This document shows positions 5,910 through 8,955 of a DNA stretch of 8,955 nt, in pieces (the stretch's first letter is position 1; each line of letters begins with the position of its first letter). The notes under the pieces are model-generated. The model made no database searches. It saw only the letters and a list, made by a program, of their open reading frames with translations, and was not told the DNA's origin. This DNA comes from an uncultured Lachnospiraceae bacterium (GTDB lineage Bacteria; Bacillota_A; Clostridia; Lachnospirales; Lachnospiraceae). Both the position numbers and the translations under genes were made by a program. The stretch is taken from the NCBI GenBank assembly GCA_902787595.1, contig CADAHD010000077.1:1-8955 (forward strand), written 5' to 3'.

Positions 5910-7145
5910 TTATCGATCTGCTGCCGCTCCCAGATTCTGCAGGATCTGATCATACCCATCCCTGCAGGGCTGATCCAGGCCGTTTACATACGCCTGCAGT
6001 TTATCTTTATCATCGATACTTCCCTGTACTCCCAGCGCTGAGAGTTTTCCTGTCAGTTCGGCCGCATAATTAAAATCGCTGTAATACTTATCACTCCATG
6101 CTGTTGTATTTTCTGCGCCGTCCCTGAACAGCTGCGTTTTCGTACCGTCTTTAAATGTGATCTCCATTTTTAAAACATCTTTTCCATAAACACGATAGGC
6201 TGCTATATCTTCAACCGCATATTCCCTGATGCTGCCTCCCTCCTTTATCGTAAAGCTGTTTTCCCGCACACAGATGTTTGCATTTATGCTGATAAAGGAA
6301 TAAGCGGCAACTGTCAGGATAAATACGGCGATCGAACCTGCCAGGATCAGCTTGCGCATTTTAACAAATGAGAATGCCATCATATCCCTGTCAATATCAG
6401 TCAGATAAACTCCCATCAATAACACGCTGATGATCAGTACCATTATCAGCCACCCGCCTCCGATATAGAAGCATACCACTTCCGTATCCGATATCCCTTT
6501 CATCAACACAGTCGAAGGTGCCAATGCCATTAAAACAATATCAAGCATGATCATAACTATTCCCACTGTGAATAAGCGTATTAAAGAATATATCCCATTC
6601 CACAAGCCTTCTATGATCTTATAATACAATGCTTTCTCATGCTGCAGCTCATAGGCTGTTTTCAGATATCTGATCAAAAATACCATTTCCGGTATGATTA
6701 CAGCTGCAGCTAAGAATAACACCATTACATGCTTACCAATGATCCCGGCGCATCCGCCCGCTGTCAATGCAGTCATTCCAAACAGCTGAACGGGAATAAA
6801 GCGCATCACCAGCTCCTTATAATACCCTGTCACATCAAAACCATGATACCTGAGTATAGCAGTAAGTTCTTCCTTTCCTATGAGTCCGATGCCTTTCTTT
6901 TCCACCTCGTTTCCCAGATATATATTCATATATTTTGACACATAGGAATTGGAGGCGATGATCATCAATAAGCCTGCCATTACTATATGGAAGATGCCAA
7001 AATCTTCTCCGATGAGTCCCTCTGTATTAAGCTCACCTATCGGTATAAGAAGAAGTGCGAGACACCAGCATACCGCAAAACCGTACATGTCACGGTTTTC
7101 TCTTCCTATCTTTTTTCTGAACTGCTGTGTTGTTTTATTATCCAT
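5910..7145 (-). CDS. Unknown multi-spanning membrane protein, probable ABC partner
   Basis: A 411-residue membrane protein with about seven predicted helices: 22-38, 50-65, 112-134, 138-159, 183-208, 226-247 and 266-286. A soluble C-terminal part of about 125 residues follows. The segment from about 292 to 341 (VRENSFTIKEGGSIREY, then MEITFKDGTKTQLF) looks like beta strands of a small barrel or PH-like fold, and the last 60 residues look helical. I do not recognise a family. The start at 7145 has GGAGG about 6 bases upstream and lies 13 bases after the ABC ATPase gene, so the two are co-transcribed and very likely form one transporter. It ends just before the promoter of the Mn2+-controlled ABC/FtsX operon. 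No ABC-2 signature is evident, so the permease role is inferred from context. Confidence 0.85.
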   Translation of the reverse strand: MDNKTTQQFRKKIGRENRDMYGFAVCWCLALLLIPIGELNTEGLIGEDFGIFHIVMAGLLMIIASNSYVSKYMNIYLGNEVEKKGIGLIGKEELTAILRYHGFDVTGYYKELVMRFIPVQLFGMTALTAGGCAGIIGKHVMVLFLAAAVIIPEMVFLIRYLKTAYELQHEKALYYKIIEGLWNGIYSLIRLFTVGIVMIMLDIVLMALAPSTVLMKGISDTEVVCFYIGGGWLIMVLIISVLLMGVYLTDIDRDMMAFSFVKMRKLILAGSIAVFILTVAAYSFISINANICVRENSFTIKEGGSIREYAVEDIAAYRVYGKDVLKMEITFKDGTKTQLFRDGAENTTAWSDKYYSDFNYAAELTGKLSALGVQGSIDDKDKLQAYVNGLDQPCRDGYDQILQNLGAAADR

Positions 7146-7158
7146 TTTTATCCTCCGA

Positions 7159-7866
7159 TCAGAACAGCTCTTTCAGATCTCTTTCTCCGGCAGCTCCAAG
7201 CAGTTCAAATCTGCTGCCTGACCTGCTTATCCTGCCATCCTCTATCACATAGATCTTATCCACTATGTCCGATATCTCATCACAAAGATGCGTGCTCAAT
7301 AATACGCCTGTTTCATTCTCGCTCACACTCTTCTGGATCAGTTCCAGAATATCTGTCTTAAAGACCGGATCCAGATTTGCCAGCGGTTCATCCAAAAGCA
7401 GAAATTTCGGTCTTCTTGCCAGCGCAAATACTATCTCTGCTTTCATCCGTTGTCCTTTAGATAAACTCATACATATCTTATCCATATCCCCGGCTAATCC
7501 TGCCATATCGATCAGTTCCTCATAATACGCATTATCAAAACCCGTATACAGTGTGCTTAAGATCTCTGTATTGCGCTTAATGCTGAGTTCATCCGCGCAC
7601 CAGCCTCCTGCCCCTACAAAAGCGGCCTCCTGCCTGTATGCCGGAATATTCCTTAAGCTTAACTTTTCCCCGTTCCAAAATACCGAACCACCTCTGCTCT
7701 TTAAAACTCCGTACAGCAATTTCAGCAGCGTGGTCTTGCCGGAGCCGTTCCTTCCCAGCAGGCAGCTGATATAGCCCTGCTCAGGTTTAATGGACACATC
7801 CTTTATCTCAAACTTATCTGCCCCGGATGGTCCGTATTTAAATTTCAGATTCTTTGCCTCGATCAT
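7159..7866 (-). CDS. ABC transporter ATPase, YtrB/CcmA-like
   Basis: A 235-residue ATPase. Walker A is GRNGSGKT at 38-45, the signature is LSKGQRMK at 135-142, Walker B is FLLLDE at 155-160 followed by PLANLD, and the switch histidine is in STH at 191-193. Where most ABC ATPases have a Q-loop glutamine (YVPQ-like), this protein reads FVGAGG around residues 83-88, so the glutamine is replaced. Variation here is known among GntR-linked ABC proteins of the YtrB type. The start at 7866 has AAAGGA about 8 bases upstream. The gene follows the GntR gene by 21 bases and precedes the 411-residue membrane protein by 13 bases. The context suggests an exporter or resistance pump; the substrate is not apparent. 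Confidence 0.93.
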   Translation of the reverse strand: MIEAKNLKFKYGPSGADKFEIKDVSIKPEQGYISCLLGRNGSGKTTLLKLLYGVLKSRGGSVFWNGEKLSLRNIPAYRQEAAFVGAGGWCADELSIKRNTEILSTLYTGFDNAYYEELIDMAGLAGDMDKICMSLSKGQRMKAEIVFALARRPKFLLLDEPLANLDPVFKTDILELIQKSVSENETGVLLSTHLCDEISDIVDKIYVIEDGRISRSGSRFELLGAAGERDLKELF

Positions 7867-7887
7867 ATTCAGTTCCTTTCTGCACGA

Positions 7888-8256
7888 TCAATCCCACAGT
7901 ATTCCCAGCATATCAAGCGCTTCCTGTCTGCTCATGCCGGAAGCTTTTGCTTCCTCTACCCAGCTGCTTAATTTCTCTTCCAGCCCCAGCGTCTTTTTCT
8001 CCTGCATGTATTGCAGGTCAGGGTTATCGACGTAAAAGCCTTTCCCCTGAACGGAATATATCATCCCTTCCTTTTCAAGATCCTCATAGGCGCGCTTTAC
8101 AGTGATCACACTTATCTTCGAATCTGCGGCCAGCGCCCTTATCGACGGAAGCATTTCTCCTTCTTTAAGCTTTCCCGAAACGATCATTTCTTTTATCTGC
8201 CTCTCTATCTGTTCATAGATTGGCAGACCGCTTTTTGTCTGAACATTTATATTCAT
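7888..8256 (-). CDS. GntR-family transcriptional regulator, YtrA subfamily
   Basis: A 122-residue protein with an N-terminal winged helix-turn-helix at about 10-77. Key parts are LPIYEQIERQIKEMI, the recognition region PSIRALAADSKISVITVKRA, and the wing YSVQGKGFYV. The C-terminal part (80-122) is short and helical, as in YtrA-type regulators, which lack the large effector domain of other GntR proteins. Such proteins normally repress their own ABC operon and release DNA on envelope stress or ligand. The start codon overlaps the preceding stop as ATGA, and GGGGGGAAGAAGG lies just upstream, so it is co-translated with the gene before it. Its operator is probably at the operon promoter outside the window. 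Confidence 0.95.
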   Translation of the reverse strand: MNINVQTKSGLPIYEQIERQIKEMIVSGKLKEGEMLPSIRALAADSKISVITVKRAYEDLEKEGMIYSVQGKGFYVDNPDLQYMQEKKTLGLEEKLSSWVEEAKASGMSRQEALDMLGILWD

Positions 8257-8915
8257 GCCTTCTTCCCCCCTGCAAACAATTTTTCACTCTCCGGAGCATA
8301 ATCTTCAACCTTCCATGTATGCAGCATTTTGATACAGTTAAAGATAAGCAAGATCATCGCTGCAGCCATTATCACTATATGCAGTGTTTCATTCTCTGTA
8401 AGGATCAGTCCTGTATCGCTGCCACGCACATATGCTATACCATATAAAAAGAATATGATCATATGTATGTGTCTTAATACTGTTTCCGGGGTGCTCAGCT
8501 TTATCCCCTTACCGGTCACTCCTTCCAAAAGAACTTCAAATACCAGAAGCATCTGAAAAACAAAGAATACTATAGCAAAAGCAGGTCTTAAGCTTATTAT
8601 CCTGCGGATATTGTCAAAGCTTGATAAAACATACATCATGATATATCCGCCGGTCCCCAGGATAAGATATCTCAGCCATATCATCAAAACCCTGCAAAGC
8701 CTTCTTTTCTTGTATTCCTCATCCGTCAGCGGGAGCAGATATTCCTCTTCTGTAGAATAATTAAGCCCCAGCGAAAACATGATCCCAAGGAGCATAACAC
8801 ACCACTGGATGTTACCTGATATCAGCATAAGCGCCGCAAATAAGATCCTCGCAAGATAGAGAAGCGGCATATAACGAAACGCTATGCTCTCCTGTCTGAA
8901 ATAATCTTTCATCAT
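8253..8915 (-). CDS. Six-helix membrane protein, possible ABC-2-type permease
   Basis: A 220-residue protein with about six predicted helices at 15-33, 37-51, 76-97, 111-131, 149-163 and 179-197. The segment YLLPLTDEEYKKRRLCR after helix 2 resembles the cytoplasmic LP-x-(T/S)-x-x-E loop of ABC-2 permeases, which supports a permease role, but I do not recognise a specific family. The start at 8915 has AAGGAGG 4 to 6 bases upstream; an ATG directly after it (8912) is an alternative. It overlaps its neighbours by 4 bases on both sides (ATGA), so three genes are tightly coupled. The partner ATPase may be the upstream gene cut by the window edge or the ATPase at 7159-7866. Confidence 0.85.
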   Translation of the reverse strand: MMKDYFRQESIAFRYMPLLYLARILFAALMLISGNIQWCVMLLGIMFSLGLNYSTEEEYLLPLTDEEYKKRRLCRVLMIWLRYLILGTGGYIMMYVLSSFDNIRRIISLRPAFAIVFFVFQMLLVFEVLLEGVTGKGIKLSTPETVLRHIHMIIFFLYGIAYVRGSDTGLILTENETLHIVIMAAAMILLIFNCIKMLHTWKVEDYAPESEKLFAGGKKA

Positions 8916-8955
8916 GCCTCCTCCTTTTCTACGTAATACATGATCTCCTGCAGCG
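8912..8955 (-). CDS. 3' end of an upstream gene (13 codons visible)
   Basis: A minus-strand frame enters from the right edge and reads LQEIMYYVEKEEA before the TGA at 8914-8912, which overlaps the ATG at 8915. The ATGA overlap is the same arrangement as between the next two genes, which supports a real coding end. The product cannot be identified from 13 residues. An ABC ATPase C-terminus would fit the context, but that is inference. Confidence 0.5.
   Translation of the reverse strand, partial: LQEIMYYVEKEEA

Overview
The window looks like chromosomal DNA from an anaerobic low-to-moderate GC Firmicute, most likely a member of the Clostridia (Lachnospiraceae-like). The support is strong AGGAGG-type ribosome binding sites, near-consensus sigma-A promoters with 17-base spacers, a YtrA-type GntR regulator beside ABC genes, and yybP-ykoY RNA leaders followed by intrinsic terminators. 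No rRNA, tRNA, insertion sequence or CRISPR array is visible. Every convincing gene lies on the minus strand, so the window reads from right to left.

Right part (8955 to 5910): an operon that begins outside the window. It holds the last 13 codons of an unknown gene, a six-helix membrane protein resembling half of an ABC-2 permease, a small YtrA-like GntR repressor, a YtrB/CcmA-like ABC ATPase, and a 411-residue membrane protein with seven predicted helices and a C-terminal soluble domain. Gaps are 21 bases or less, with two 4-base ATGA overlaps. This is the usual layout of a ligand-inducible, GntR-controlled ABC exporter or envelope-stress system. The substrate cannot be read from the sequence.

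Middle part (5901 to 2211): a strong promoter, a yybP-ykoY (Mn2+-sensing) riboswitch and a 12-bp terminator precede a MacB/LolD-type ABC ATPase. Its stop codon overlaps the start region of a large permease with two FtsX-like modules. That permease has a long acidic, probably helical extracytoplasmic segment and an EF-hand-like DxDxDGxxD loop.

Left part (2050 to 443): a second promoter and a second riboswitch of the same design precede a 457-residue membrane protein. It appears to be an in-frame fusion of a complete MntP manganese exporter and a complete GufA-type ZIP metal transporter. A partial unknown gene with its own candidate promoter runs off the left edge.

The main result is that two adjacent transcription units, one an MntP-ZIP fusion and one an ABC/FtsX transporter, carry the same type of Mn2+ riboswitch. 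In both, the same set of mutually exclusive pairings can be drawn by hand: P1, an anti-antiterminator, an antiterminator and a terminator. This predicts that manganese switches both units on. It suggests a small local manganese-response locus in which the ABC/FtsX system is an unexpected member.
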